Of a DNA stretch of 64,000 bases, positions 29,857 through 39,139 are shown piece by piece; position 1 is the first letter of the stretch, and every line of letters starts with the position of its first letter. The notes beneath the pieces were generated by a model. It made no database searches. It was not told the DNA's origin and saw only the letters and a program-made list of their open reading frames with translations. The position numbers and the translations under genes were made by a program. The DNA is taken from the NCBI GenBank assembly GCA_016709675.1, contig JADJMH010000013.1:1-64000 (forward strand). The letters are read 5' to 3'. Source of the stretch: Candidatus Accumulibacter proximus (GTDB taxonomy: Bacteria; Pseudomonadota; Gammaproteobacteria; Burkholderiales; Rhodocyclaceae).

Positions 29857-29968
29857 GCGCTCGGTCGGCCGCTTGCAGCAGGACGATCAAAGTCGTCCCC
29901 CAGGGCACGCTACCCCGGCCGGCCTTACTCATGTAGACTTCGTTCGAAGGAGCTTCTTGTCCGTCGCC

Positions 29969-32900
29969 ATGCAAGAGTCTGATTCACTCGAACAGCAGTT
30001 GCTCGAATACAAGGCAATCCTTGATCACTCAGGGATCGCCGTGGTGTGCATGCGAGACCGCCGCGTCTACCGCTGCAACCCGCGTGCAGAAGAACTCTTC
30101 GGCTGGGCCGCTGGATCTTTGCTGGGCCAGCCGGACCTCGTTTTCTACCCGACCCCCAACGCCTGCGAAGCACTGCGTCGGAAAGTGCGCGCGCAGTTGC
30201 GGGTTGGGCAGATCGTGGACCTCGAGACAGAGATGGCGCATCGCGACGGCGCCACCTTCATCGCGCACCTGATCGCGCGGGCAATCGACCCTTCGGCGCC
30301 GCGCCAGGGAACCGTCTGGATCATTCGGGACATTACGCAGGAAGTTCAGGTCCGCGAGGCCAATGCTCGTCTGCTGCGGGAGCAACACCTGATTTTCGAG
30401 AACGCGGAAACCGGCATCGTGATCCTACGCGATCGTGTCATCCAGCGCTGCAACCGACGCTTTGCCGAGATCCTGGGTTACGCGCCAGCCGAGCTGATTG
30501 GCCGCTCGACGCGCACCTACTACCCGAGCGAAAATGCCTGGCTTGAGACCGGCCGCCGGGCGTACGCAGCGATTGCCGAAGCTGGCATCTACCGCGGCGA
30601 CACGATGTTCCATCGACGCGATGGAACACCGATCTGGACTCATATCACCGGGAGCATGATCAACCCAGATAGCCCTGACGATGGTTACGTCTGGCTGTAT
30701 GAAGACGTGACCGAGAAGCGCCAGGCCAGCCGTGCGATGGACGCCCTGCTGCGAGAACAGACCCTGATATTCGAACGTGCGCCGATCGGCATTGCCTTTC
30801 TCCGCGATCGCGTTATTCAGCGCTGCAATCCCAGCCTGGAAGCAATGTTCGGCTATCTGCCGGGGCGACTCCTCGGTCAGTCGAGCCGCGTCTGCTTCGC
30901 CAGCGAAGCAGAGTGGCGCGATGCCAGTGAGCGTGCGCAGACGGCCATCGAGGAGTCGGGGAAATTCGTCGGCGAACTACAGTATCGCAGGGCCGATGGC
31001 ACACCCATCTGGTGCCAGATCACGGCCAGCCTGCTAGACCCGGCAAACCCGGACGAGGGCCATATCTGGCTGTTCCAGGACGTGACCGCTAGGCGAGCCG
31101 CTGAGGAAGCACTGGTGGAGAGCCTCTGGGAACAACAGCTGATCTTTGACAACGCCATGATAGGCATTTCCTACCAGCGGCAACGCCGGATCCTGCGCTG
31201 CAATCGCCGTTGCGAGGAGATTTTCGGCTACCCGGCGGGCGGCCTGAGGGAACACTCCACCCGAGTCCTTTTTTCCAGCGACGAGGCGTGGGAAGAGGTC
31301 GGACGCCTGGTCTCCGGAAATAGCGCCACGACGGGTACCTTCGACGGCGAGTTCCTTTATTGCCGCCGCGACGGCACGCCAATCTGGGTGCACACGATTG
31401 GCCGCACCCTTGGCGAGCATCAGGATGACGACACCTGGATCTGGACCTTTGAGGATGTCACCGCGCAACACGCTGCCGAGCAGGCGCTGCGGCAAAGCCA
31501 CCTCGAACTCGAGCAACGGGTGGCCGAGCGGACCCGCGAATTGTCACACCAGCTCCATTTCATGCGTCAGCTCATCGAGGCCATTCCCGGTCCGGTGTAT
31601 TACCAGAATAGCGAAGGGCGTTATCTCGGGTGCAATCAGGCCTTTCTCGAAATGATCGGCAAACCGCGAAACGCCGTGGTCGGTGCCACCGTCTACGATC
31701 TTGCCCCCCGCGAGCTCGCCGAGCGCTACAGGAGTGCCGACGACGATCTTTTCCAGCACCCCGGCTCCCAGGTCTACGAGTCCAGGGTCCAGCACGCCGA
31801 CGGCAGTTACCGCGATGTGGTCTTCCACAAGGCTACCTATGGCAGAAGGGGGGACCCGGGCGGCGGTCTGGTTGGCGTGATGCTCGACATCACCGATCGG
31901 AAGAGGATGGAGGCGCGCCTGCAACAGGCCGCGACGGTTTTTGACAGCAGCGCCGAGGGCATTACCATCACCGCGCCAGATGGCTGCATCATCGCCGTCA
32001 ACCGGGCGTTTACCGATATCACCGGTTACAGCGAAGAGGAGGTCATCGGACGAAACCCCCGAATCCTGCAGTCCGGGCGTCAGGATCAAAGTGTGTACCT
32101 CGAGATGTGGCGGGCTCTTGGCAATTGCGGGCGGTGGCAGGGCGAACTCTGGAACCGGCGGAAGGATGGTCAGGCCTTTCTGCAGTCCTTGACAATCAGC
32201 GCCGTCAAGGACCGCGACGGTCAGGTCACGCATTACGTCGGCGTCTTCTCTGACATCACTGAACTGCGGGACGCGCACGATCAGCTGGATCACCAGGCTC
32301 ACCACGACCCCCTGACCGGTCTGCCCAACCGCCTGCTACTTGGCGACCGATTGCACAAAGCCATTCAACGTGCGCACCGTGACGAGACAGGACTGGCCGT
32401 CCTTTTTATCGATCTCGATCGCTTCAAGAACATCAACGACACCCTTGGCCACCAGGTCGGTGACCGCGTTCTCTGCGAGGTGGCGGGGCGCCTGGGCAAA
32501 CTGATGCGGGAATCCGATACGGTTGGCCGCCTGGGCGGCGATGAGTTCCTGATTGTCATCGAGGACATTGGCGCAGCGATCGCCGTCTCGCATATTGCCG
32601 AAAAGATCCTCGATGTCCTGGAGAATGCACCAGTCACCGTCGGACAGGAGTTTTTCGTCGGCGCCAGCATCGGCATCAGTGTTTATCCTGAGGATGGCGG
32701 TGACGCCGAGACGCTGATGAAGAATGCCGATGTGGCCATGTACCGTGCCAAGGAACGCGGCCGCAACACCTACGAGTTCTTTACCAAGGAGCTGACCCAG
32801 TCTTCGCTGGCGCGCCTGCAGATGGAAACCAACTTGCGACATGCCATCGATCGTGCGGAATTGAGGGTCTACCTCCAGCCGCAGTTCAGCCTTGCCAGTG

Positions 32901-33577
32901 GCAGGGTGGTGGGGGCCGAAGCGCTGGTGCGCTGGCTGCGGCCCGAGCAGGGATTGGTGCTCCCCGGCGAGTTCATCAAGATTGCCGAGGAGTCGGGACT
33001 GATCGTCCCGATCGGTGCGTGGGTTCAGCATGCCGCCGCCTGCCAGTGGGCGGCATGGGTGGCCGCAGGTCTCGATCCCGGCGTACTGTCGGTCAATGTT
33101 TCCGGCGTCGAATTCGCCCGCGGCCGAATTCAGGAAACCGCGCGCCAGACATTGGCGGCGTCTCGACTGTCGGCGCAGTTCCTTGAACTGGAAATCACCG
33201 AAAGTGCGATCATGAGCCATGCCGAGGACAGCACCCAGATCCTGGACAACCTGCGCGCCATGGGCCTGAGCCTGGTGATCGACGACTTTGGGACCGGCTA
33301 TTCGTCACTCGCCTATCTGAAACGCCTGCCACTCAACAAGCTCAAGGTGGATCAGAGCTTCGTGCGCGGGCTGCCCGGCGACACGGAAGACTGTGCCATC
33401 GTGCGCGCGGTGATCGCGCTTGCCCACAGCCTGCAACTGACGGTGATTGCCGAGGGCGTCGAGAACGAGGCACAGCGTGAGTTCCTGGCGCGTGAAGGCT
33501 GCGACGAAATGCAGGGTTACCTGCGCGGCCGACCGATGCCTTTTGAGGAGTACGCCATGCGCTTCCTACATGCTTGA
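29969..33577 (+). CDS. Multi-PAS GGDEF-EAL protein
   Basis: A c-di-GMP signalling protein of about 1202 aa without an obvious membrane segment. Six PAS domains come first. Four are near-identical in design (each has a LIF-[ED]-x-A/IGI start and a DGTPIW-like core), and a coiled coil (ELEQRVAERTRELSH) links them to PAS5 and PAS6. Then come a GGDEF domain with GGDEF at about 856-860 (diguanylate cyclase) and an EAL domain with EAL at about 984-986 (phosphodiesterase). Both motifs are intact. The start is uncertain: ATG 29969 is used, but TTG 29957 is closer to the AGGAG at 29948-29952. Confidence 0.9.
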   Translation: MQESDSLEQQLLEYKAILDHSGIAVVCMRDRRVYRCNPRAEELFGWAAGSLLGQPDLVFYPTPNACEALRRKVRAQLRVGQIVDLETEMAHRDGATFIAHLIARAIDPSAPRQGTVWIIRDITQEVQVREANARLLREQHLIFENAETGIVILRDRVIQRCNRRFAEILGYAPAELIGRSTRTYYPSENAWLETGRRAYAAIAEAGIYRGDTMFHRRDGTPIWTHITGSMINPDSPDDGYVWLYEDVTEKRQASRAMDALLREQTLIFERAPIGIAFLRDRVIQRCNPSLEAMFGYLPGRLLGQSSRVCFASEAEWRDASERAQTAIEESGKFVGELQYRRADGTPIWCQITASLLDPANPDEGHIWLFQDVTARRAAEEALVESLWEQQLIFDNAMIGISYQRQRRILRCNRRCEEIFGYPAGGLREHSTRVLFSSDEAWEEVGRLVSGNSATTGTFDGEFLYCRRDGTPIWVHTIGRTLGEHQDDDTWIWTFEDVTAQHAAEQALRQSHLELEQRVAERTRELSHQLHFMRQLIEAIPGPVYYQNSEGRYLGCNQAFLEMIGKPRNAVVGATVYDLAPRELAERYRSADDDLFQHPGSQVYESRVQHADGSYRDVVFHKATYGRRGDPGGGLVGVMLDITDRKRMEARLQQAATVFDSSAEGITITAPDGCIIAVNRAFTDITGYSEEEVIGRNPRILQSGRQDQSVYLEMWRALGNCGRWQGELWNRRKDGQAFLQSLTISAVKDRDGQVTHYVGVFSDITELRDAHDQLDHQAHHDPLTGLPNRLLLGDRLHKAIQRAHRDETGLAVLFIDLDRFKNINDTLGHQVGDRVLCEVAGRLGKLMRESDTVGRLGGDEFLIVIEDIGAAIAVSHIAEKILDVLENAPVTVGQEFFVGASIGISVYPEDGGDAETLMKNADVAMYRAKERGRNTYEFFTKELTQSSLARLQMETNLRHAIDRAELRVYLQPQFSLASGRVVGAEALVRWLRPEQGLVLPGEFIKIAEESGLIVPIGAWVQHAAACQWAAWVAAGLDPGVLSVNVSGVEFARGRIQETARQTLAASRLSAQFLELEITESAIMSHAEDSTQILDNLRAMGLSLVIDDFGTGYSSLAYLKRLPLNKLKVDQSFVRGLPGDTEDCAIVRAVIALAHSLQLTVIAEGVENEAQREFLAREGCDEMQGYLRGRPMPFEEYAMRFLHA

Positions 33578-33584
33578 AGCTCCC

Positions 33585-34667
33585 ATGACTGGCGCCACGT
33601 CAAGGCTTGCCTTCGTCGATGCGCTGAAGGCCCTGGCCAGTCAGCTGATCGTCCTGCATCACCTGGCCTTCTACGGACCCATGTCCGACCACGCCTACTC
33701 GCTGGCGCCGACCGTGATAAGTTGGCTGAGTCAGGACGCGCGCATGGCGGTGCAGGCCTTTCTCGTCATCGGCGGCTTCCTCGCCGCACGCGGTATCGCT
33801 CCATTCGGCGCGCTGCTGTCGAGCCAGCCCCTCATGCTCTTGCTGAAGCGCTATCTGAAACTCGTGGCGCCCTTGCTTGTCGCTGTGCTGATCGCCATCG
33901 CCTGTGCGGCCATCGCTCGCACGCTGATGACGCATGACTCTGTCCCTGGTTGGCCAACGCTGCCGCAGGTTCTTGCGCATGCGCTCTTGCTGCAAGGACT
34001 TCTCGGCTACGAGGGACTATCGGCAGGCGTCTGGTACATTGCCATCGACTTTCAGCTCTTCGCGCTCCTGGTCGGCGTCCTCTGGCTCGCGCGTGTCCTG
34101 GGTCGCCGCGATGCGGCGGTAGCCGTCGCTGGCGCCTTGCTGGTTACGACGCTGGCGCTGTCATCGCTTTACTACTTCAATCGCGACGGCGACTGGGACA
34201 ACTGGGGAGTGTACTTCTTCGGCGCCTACGCACTGGGAATAGCCAGCTACTGGGCGACGAACCAGCGACGGACGCTTGGCTGGCTTCTGCCGATGCTCGG
34301 CCTGGTGATCACCGCGCTGCTGCTCGACTACCGGCCACGCATTGCCGTGGCGCTGCTTGTTGCGCTGATGCTCGCCTTCGCTGGCCGCTGCGGTTTTATC
34401 GAACACTGGCCGAAATCGCGCCTGATTGCCTATCTTGGACAGATTTCCTATTCAGTCTTTCTCGTTCATTTCCCGATCTGCTTGATAATCAATGGCTTGT
34501 TCGCGCGTTTCGCTTCACGCGACCCTTGGGTCAATCTGGCTGGCATGATCATCGCGTGGCTGGCAAGCATCGCAGCCGGTGCACTTTTCTACCGCCTGGT
34601 CGAAAGTCCGGCGCAACACGGGCTTCTCCGAACGCGCTCGGCGTCTGTGGTCAAGCAGACGCTTTGA
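33585..34667 (+). CDS. Acyltransferase family 3 (OafA/YrhL-like) membrane protein
   Basis: A 360-aa integral membrane acyltransferase with about ten hydrophobic segments. The N-terminus (RLAFVDALKALASQLIVLHH) carries the typical Asp, and the first helix ends in the catalytic-type HH. The segment SYSVFLVHFPICLIIN near the C-terminus is also characteristic. Such enzymes O-acetylate surface polysaccharides or lipids; the acceptor here is unknown. ATG 33585 is preferred, and ATG 33570 overlaps the previous stop. The end overlaps hemB by 17 bp on the opposite strand. Confidence 0.87.
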   Translation: MTGATSRLAFVDALKALASQLIVLHHLAFYGPMSDHAYSLAPTVISWLSQDARMAVQAFLVIGGFLAARGIAPFGALLSSQPLMLLLKRYLKLVAPLLVAVLIAIACAAIARTLMTHDSVPGWPTLPQVLAHALLLQGLLGYEGLSAGVWYIAIDFQLFALLVGVLWLARVLGRRDAAVAVAGALLVTTLALSSLYYFNRDGDWDNWGVYFFGAYALGIASYWATNQRRTLGWLLPMLGLVITALLLDYRPRIAVALLVALMLAFAGRCGFIEHWPKSRLIAYLGQISYSVFLVHFPICLIINGLFARFASRDPWVNLAGMIIAWLASIAAGALFYRLVESPAQHGLLRTRSASVVKQTL

Positions 34668-35667
34668 GCCAGCCTGCCGCGGCGAGCGCAAAGTAACTCA
34701 GGATCCCGTCAGCCCCAGCCCGTTTGAAGGCCAGCAGGCTCTCGAGAACACAAGCCCGCTCGTTGAGCCAGCCGTTCAGTCCGGCTGCCTTGAGCATGGC
34801 ATACTCGCCGCTGACCTGGTAGACGTACGTCGGCACATTGAACTCCTCTTTCACGCGCCGAACAACGTCGAGGTAAGGCATGCCGGGCTTGACCATCACC
34901 ATGTCGGCACCTTCGGCAAGATCAAGCGCCACCTCGCGCAGCGCTTCGTCCGTGTTCGCTGGATCCATCTGATAGCTGTGCTTGTTGCCCTTGCCCAGAC
35001 TGCCCGCGGATCCCACCGCGTCGCGAAATGGACCATAGAAACTCGATGCGTATTTCGCCGAGTACGCCAGGATGCGCGTATGAATCTGCCGGCCCCGGTC
35101 AAGCTCACTGCGTATACGCCCGACACGCCCGTCCATCATGTCCGAAGGCGCGACAATGTCGGCGCCGGCCTGCGCGTGCACCAGCGCCTGCCTGGCGAGT
35201 ACCTCCAGCGTCTCATCGTTCAACACGTAGCCAGAGGGATCGTCAGCGTCAATGAGCCCGTCCTGGCCATGGCTGGTATACGGATCGAGAGCGACGTCGG
35301 TCATTACGCCGAGTTGGGGAAACTCCTTTTTCAGTGCGCCGACCACGCGCGGCACCAGACCATCGGGGTTGAGTGCCTCTTCGGCTCGCGGCGTCTTGTA
35401 GGCGCTGTCGATCACCGGGAACAGCGCCAAGGCCGGAATACCGAGCGCAAGCGCCCGTTCGGCTGTCTTCAGCAGCCGATCCAGGCTTTGCCGTTCCATT
35501 CCAGGCATCGAGGGTATCGGCTCGACGCGCTTGACGCCTTCCAGCACGAACACCGGGTAAATCAAGTCATCGGCAGTCAGTCTGGACTCGCGCATCAGCC
35601 GGCGCGAAAAATCATCACGACGCATGCGCCGCATGCGTGTGGCTGGAAAGCGTGCTTGGTCATCCAT
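34651..35667 (-). CDS. hemB: Delta-aminolevulinic acid dehydratase
   Basis: A 338-aa porphobilinogen synthase that condenses two 5-aminolevulinate molecules in tetrapyrrole synthesis. The two active-site lysines lie in AYSAKYASSFYGPFRDA and MVMVKPGMPYLD. The metal site lacks the Cys triad of the zinc enzymes (it reads MTDVALDPYTSHGQDG), so it is the magnesium-dependent type. With hemE (46145-47239) and nirJ-nirN the window holds several heme steps, although they are not clustered. Confidence 0.95.
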   Translation of the reverse strand: MDDQARFPATRMRRMRRDDFSRRLMRESRLTADDLIYPVFVLEGVKRVEPIPSMPGMERQSLDRLLKTAERALALGIPALALFPVIDSAYKTPRAEEALNPDGLVPRVVGALKKEFPQLGVMTDVALDPYTSHGQDGLIDADDPSGYVLNDETLEVLARQALVHAQAGADIVAPSDMMDGRVGRIRSELDRGRQIHTRILAYSAKYASSFYGPFRDAVGSAGSLGKGNKHSYQMDPANTDEALREVALDLAEGADMVMVKPGMPYLDVVRRVKEEFNVPTYVYQVSGEYAMLKAAGLNGWLNERACVLESLLAFKRAGADGILSYFALAAAGWLKASA

Positions 35668-35704
35668 GGAATTTGCCTAACTCATAGATACAATTGATGA
35701 TAAA

Positions 35705-35853
35705 AGCTGCACTGACGGGGAACTGTTGGCAGCGTAGGGCCCTCTTATCACGCAGATGGCGACGCCGTCTCCCGCTTCACCTCCCTGAGCGGGTGCCTTA
35801 TTCCTGTAAGGCATGTCTCGCCCCCGGCATCCCCTTTGCCGGGGGCTTTTTTT
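35705..35853 (+). ncRNA. Candidate structured small RNA on the plus strand between hemB and engB
   Basis: The gap lies between two minus-strand genes, yet it ends in a perfect plus-strand terminator. Before it are four stems: GCTGC (35706-35710) with GCAGC (35729-35733), GATGGC (35755-35760) with GCCGTC (35764-35769), CCCGCT (35771-35776) with AGCGGG (35788-35793), and TGCCTTA (35794-35800) with TAAGGCA (35807-35813). The third loop reads TCACCTCCCTG and contains CACCTCC, complementary to a Shine-Dalgarno sequence. A weak promoter may be TTGCCT (35673-35678) followed by ATGATA. No protein fits. It is not recognised as a known RNA. Confidence 0.55.
35820..35853 (+). terminator. Rho-independent terminator, plus strand
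   Basis: The stem GCCCCCGGC (35820-35828) pairs with GCCGGGGGC (35838-35846) over 9 bp around a 9-nt loop, and is followed by seven T (35847-35853). There is no matching T-run on the minus strand, so it acts only on plus-strand transcripts. The T-run covers the last bases of the minus-strand engB gene. Confidence 0.88.
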
Positions 35854-36559
35854 AGCGCTTGTCGATATTTCCCCCATGACGGGCGCTCCAGCCAACAGCG
35901 CTTCGCTTCTTCAGACGAGCCGTTCTCCCGCTCGGAAAAACGATCGGCGGCGCCTCGTCCCTGGCTTCCAGGCCAAGCCAGCGGCTCAGAACCGCCTCTG
36001 CCTCGCCTACCCCGGACTTCTTCAAGCTTGAAAACAGCTGACAGGTGCAATTGGCGCCGATCTCGTTCAATGCTTGCTGGACCTGACGCAGTGAAAGCGC
36101 CTGTTCCTGGCGAGTCAGCTTGTCGGCCTTCGACAACAACACGTGAATCGGCTTACCCGTCGGCGCAAACCAGCCGAGCATCTGAAGATCCAGCTCGGTG
36201 AGCGGGTGGCGGCTATCCATGATCAGGACCAGGCCATGTAGCGCCTCACGGTAGCGCAGGTATGGTGCCAGCAGACCTTCCCATTGCGAGCGGATCTCTT
36301 CTGGTGCCTTGGCAAAACCGTAGCCCGGCAGGTCGACGAAGTACTTGCCCGCGTCAAGCCGAAAATAGTTCAGATGCTGGGTTCGCCCCGGCGTCTTGGA
36401 GACAAAGGCCAGACGCGAGTGGTTGGCCAGCGTATTGATCGCCGACGACTTGCCGGAGTTCGAGCGTCCGGCAAACGCGACTTCACATTGCGCGTCGGTC
36501 GGCAAATCACGCAAGTGGGCAACCGTCGTATGAAAAGCCGCCTGCTGGAAAAGGGGCAT
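35852..36559 (-). CDS. engB: Ribosome biogenesis GTPase YihA/EngB
   Basis: A 235-aa TRAFAC GTPase needed for 50S subunit assembly. G1 is AGRSNSGKSS, G2 KTPGRTQ, G3 DLPGYG, G4 LSKADK and G5 SSLKKSG. The start MPLFQQAAF (36559) is the usual one; an upstream in-frame ATG (36601) falls near the cytochrome promoter. The last 30 residues (about from RDEAPPIVFPSGRTARL) extend beyond the normal end and are basic. Confidence 0.94.
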   Translation of the reverse strand: MPLFQQAAFHTTVAHLRDLPTDAQCEVAFAGRSNSGKSSAINTLANHSRLAFVSKTPGRTQHLNYFRLDAGKYFVDLPGYGFAKAPEEIRSQWEGLLAPYLRYREALHGLVLIMDSRHPLTELDLQMLGWFAPTGKPIHVLLSKADKLTRQEQALSLRQVQQALNEIGANCTCQLFSSLKKSGVGEAEAVLSRWLGLEARDEAPPIVFPSGRTARLKKRSAVGWSARHGGNIDKR

Positions 36560-36613
36560 GGCAGAACCCGGGAGTAGGTGGAGAGGGTGGAGGACAGGCA
36601 CGCTGCCGGCAAA

Positions 36614-36630
36614 CTGATATAGAATATCAG
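36614..36630. promoter_or_regulatory. 17-bp perfect dyad in the engB-cytochrome c divergent promoter region
   Basis: CTGATATAGAATATCAG is a perfect inverted repeat (7 bp arms, 3 bp centre). It lies 60-76 bp ahead of the cytochrome start and just upstream of engB. Its centre TATAGAAT could serve as a -10 region, so it looks like an operator overlapping a promoter. The regulator is not known. Confidence 0.45.
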
Positions 36631-36689
36631 CTTTGTTGCTTCACTTCTTCGGCCTGAGATCAGTCATTGTTGTCAATGGGAGTTTGGAC

Positions 36690-37325
36690 ATGATTCGTAC
36701 AACGGCACTCGCGGTTCTCCTGGCCGCCAGTTTCCCCGCCTTCACAGCAGAACAGGCGAAAGCAAAGGTTGACCTGACAAAAGCCAAGGAAATTGCTGAG
36801 GGCATCTGTGTTGCCTGTCATGGTGCCGACGGCAATAGCCAGACGTCGGCGAATCCCATCATCGCCGGCCAGATCCCGGAGTATTTGTACAAGCAGCTCA
36901 GCAATTTCAAGGCCCTTGACGGGAAACCGGCGGTGCGCAACAACGCGATCATGGGCGGCATGGTTGCAGCGCTGTCAGACGAAGACATAAAGAGCCTGTC
37001 GGTGTATTTTTCTCAGCAGAAGGTTAAACCGTCGGTCGCCAAGGATGAGAAGCTGCTCGCCGAGGGCAAGACTCTTTGGCGCAGGGGTGACTTCGACAAG
37101 GGCGTCCCGGCGTGTGCCGGTTGCCACGGTCCTGCTGGCGCCGGACTGCCCGTGCAATACCCGAGGCTGGCAGGGCAGTATGCGGAGTACACGGCCAGCC
37201 AGTTGAAGACCTTCAGGAGTCACGAACGGGCCAACGATTCGGAAAAGGTGATGCGTGATATTGCCGGCAAACTTTCCGATCACCAGATCAACGCTGTCGC
37301 CGAATACGCTGCAGGTCTGCGCTAG
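36690..37325 (+). CDS. Diheme cytochrome c, c4 type
   Basis: A 211-aa periplasmic electron carrier with signal peptide (residues 1-20) and two class I heme c domains, C40-VA-C43-H44 and C142-AG-C145-H146. The two halves are similar in layout, with methionine candidates such as AIMGGM in the first, as in cytochrome c4. It would pass electrons to terminal oxidases or nitrite reductase. The start ATG 36690 follows GGGAG. The gene next to engB in many betaproteobacteria is this same cytochrome. Confidence 0.92.
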   Translation: MIRTTALAVLLAASFPAFTAEQAKAKVDLTKAKEIAEGICVACHGADGNSQTSANPIIAGQIPEYLYKQLSNFKALDGKPAVRNNAIMGGMVAALSDEDIKSLSVYFSQQKVKPSVAKDEKLLAEGKTLWRRGDFDKGVPACAGCHGPAGAGLPVQYPRLAGQYAEYTASQLKTFRSHERANDSEKVMRDIAGKLSDHQINAVAEYAAGLR

Positions 37326-37436
37326 ACCTCTGTAAGCCGGCCGACGCCAGCGCCGGTCTTTGCTGCTGTCACCCCTTGGCAAGAAGCGGCTGACGCTCTA
37401 GCATGTCGGTGACTTCCTGACCAGAAAGGACGCATC

Positions 37437-37868
37437 ATGAAGACACTGAGGCAACTACTCGCCAGCAAGAGCGGGCTGCTCGCTACCGTCTCCCCGGACG
37501 CCCACGTTTTCCACGCCCTCCAGGTGATGTCCGATGCCAACGTTGGTGCGGTCCTCGTTCTTGACGAGGACCGACTGGTCGGCATTTTTTCCGAGCGCGA
37601 TTACGCGCGGAAGGTGATTCTGCGCGGCAAGGCGTCAAAGGATACCCGCGTTAGCGAAATCATGACCGACAAGGTACTCTATGTGACCCCTGATCAGACG
37701 GTTGACGAATGTATGGCAATCATGACCGAAAAGCACTTCCGTCACCTGCCGGTACTCGACGAGAAGGGAAAGGTCATCGGTATTGTCTCAATCGGTGACG
37801 TCGTCAAGGAAACGATCTGCGCCCAGCAGTTTATCATTGAGCAAATGGAAAAGTACATCACCGGCTGA
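37437..37868 (+). CDS. CBS-domain protein
   Basis: A 143-aa protein that is just one CBS pair, about residues 15-70 and 80-138 (ERDYARKVILRGKASKDT between them, MTDKVLYVTPDQTVDECM in the second). Stand-alone CBS pairs bind adenosine nucleotides and act as energy sensors; a partner cannot be inferred. A ribosome site AGAAAGGA precedes the ATG. It follows the cytochrome by 111 bp. Confidence 0.9.
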   Translation: MKTLRQLLASKSGLLATVSPDAHVFHALQVMSDANVGAVLVLDEDRLVGIFSERDYARKVILRGKASKDTRVSEIMTDKVLYVTPDQTVDECMAIMTEKHFRHLPVLDEKGKVIGIVSIGDVVKETICAQQFIIEQMEKYITG

Positions 37869-38218
37869 GATTCGGAGAATCGTCTCCGGGCGCCCTGCCG
37901 TACGCCCACAGTAGCTTGCCGGCTCACAGGAACCGAGTCTTTTTGCTCTTGGTACTCCTCACACAGTCCGGGTTTGCCTGGCGAATGGCGCAGGCTCTGT
38001 CGGGGGAATGCTCGGGAGGCGCCGGCACACCACTTCAGGACGCCCACAAGGCGGCGCAGCCGAGACTGCCGGCCCTGCTGTGCACCGACACTGGCAACGG
38101 GAAACCGGCCCGCCGTCGTAGCCGGCGAAGAACCCCTTCGTAATTCGAAGGCATTCGGCTGCGGCGTCCGGATGTCGATCAGAATGCCTGAACGATCGCT
38201 CCCTTTCGGACCGATACC
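37869..38218. other. 350-bp region without a supported gene
   Basis: A reading frame from TTG 37916 begins with a signal-like stretch (RVFLLLVLLTQSGFAW) but then has no recognisable content. A long minus-strand frame here runs through the CBS and ROK genes and is a shadow. No terminator with a T-run and no clear promoter were found. Confidence 0.4.
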
Positions 38219-39139
38219 ATGCCAGAAACGAACATCGCGATGCGGATCGGGATAGACCTTGGCGGTACCAAGATAGAACTTGTCGCTCTCGACGAGTCCG
38301 GTGTGTTGCGGCTTCGCCGGCGTCGGCCAACACCACAGGGCGATTACGAAGCGACGGTCAAGGCCGTCGAGGAACTGATTGGAGCGGCCGAGAGGGAGCT
38401 GGGGCAGCGGGGCAGTGTCGGTATTGGCATACCCGGTGCCGAGTCCGCCGTGGACGGCAGAATCAAGAACGCAAACTCGACCTGCCTGATTGGCAAGCCC
38501 CTGCGGCATGACCTCGAAGAACGGTTGCAACGCCAAATTCGCTTGGCCAACGATGCCAACTGTTTTGCCCTCTCGGAGGCCATTGACGGCGCCGGGTGCG
38601 GTGCGGAAGTTGTCTTTGGGGTCATTCTCGGCACCGGGGTTGGCGGTGGCATTGTCGTCGCTCAGCGAGCGCTGACGGGCACCAACAGAATTGCAGGCGA
38701 ATGGGGTCACAATCCACTGCCGTCGTTGGACGAGGAAGACGAGGCACCGCCGCCATGTTACTGTGGGCGCGTCGGTTGCGTCGAAACTTGGCTTTCCGGT
38801 CCCGGGCTTTGTCGCGACCACCAGCGTCATGGCGGAGAATCAATCACGGCGGAGGAAATCGCCACCCGCGCCGCAGCGGGAGACAGCGTCTGTGAAGCAA
38901 CCCTGCGGCGCTATGAACGGCGCCTGGCCAAGGCCTTGGGACAGGTGGTCAATATCCTCGATCCTGACGTGATCGTGCTCGGTGGTGGCCTTTCCAACAT
39001 CGAGCGGCTATATGTCGCGGTACCAGGACTGTGGAGCGCAGCCATTTTTTCCGATCGGATCAGCACTCGATTGTTGCACAACATGCACGGCGACTCATCC
39101 GGTGTGCGGGGTGCAGCTTGGCTCTGGAGTGAGCAATGA
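38219..39139 (+). CDS. ROK-family sugar kinase
   Basis: A 306-aa ROK-family kinase (N-acetylglucosamine or fructose kinase type). The ATP site is IGIDLGGTKIEL, the catalytic Asp lies in ANDANCFALSEA, and GTGVGGGIVV follows. The zinc motif is GEWGHNPLP plus CYCGRVGCVETW (His and three Cys). The sugar cannot be deduced. Start ATG 38219; an internal ATG (MRIGIDLGG, residue 8) is equally possible. It stands alone, 92 bp before an MFS gene on the same strand. Confidence 0.9.
   Translation: MPETNIAMRIGIDLGGTKIELVALDESGVLRLRRRRPTPQGDYEATVKAVEELIGAAERELGQRGSVGIGIPGAESAVDGRIKNANSTCLIGKPLRHDLEERLQRQIRLANDANCFALSEAIDGAGCGAEVVFGVILGTGVGGGIVVAQRALTGTNRIAGEWGHNPLPSLDEEDEAPPPCYCGRVGCVETWLSGPGLCRDHQRHGGESITAEEIATRAAAGDSVCEATLRRYERRLAKALGQVVNILDPDVIVLGGGLSNIERLYVAVPGLWSAAIFSDRISTRLLHNMHGDSSGVRGAAWLWSEQ

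Noticed and set aside
35680..35853. 6S RNA
   Set aside because: The fold looks like several consecutive hairpins, not one long rod with a central bubble, so 6S RNA is unlikely, although not formally excluded.
37742..38830. 362-residue minus-strand frame
   Set aside because: It is antisense to the CBS and ROK genes and has no recognisable content.
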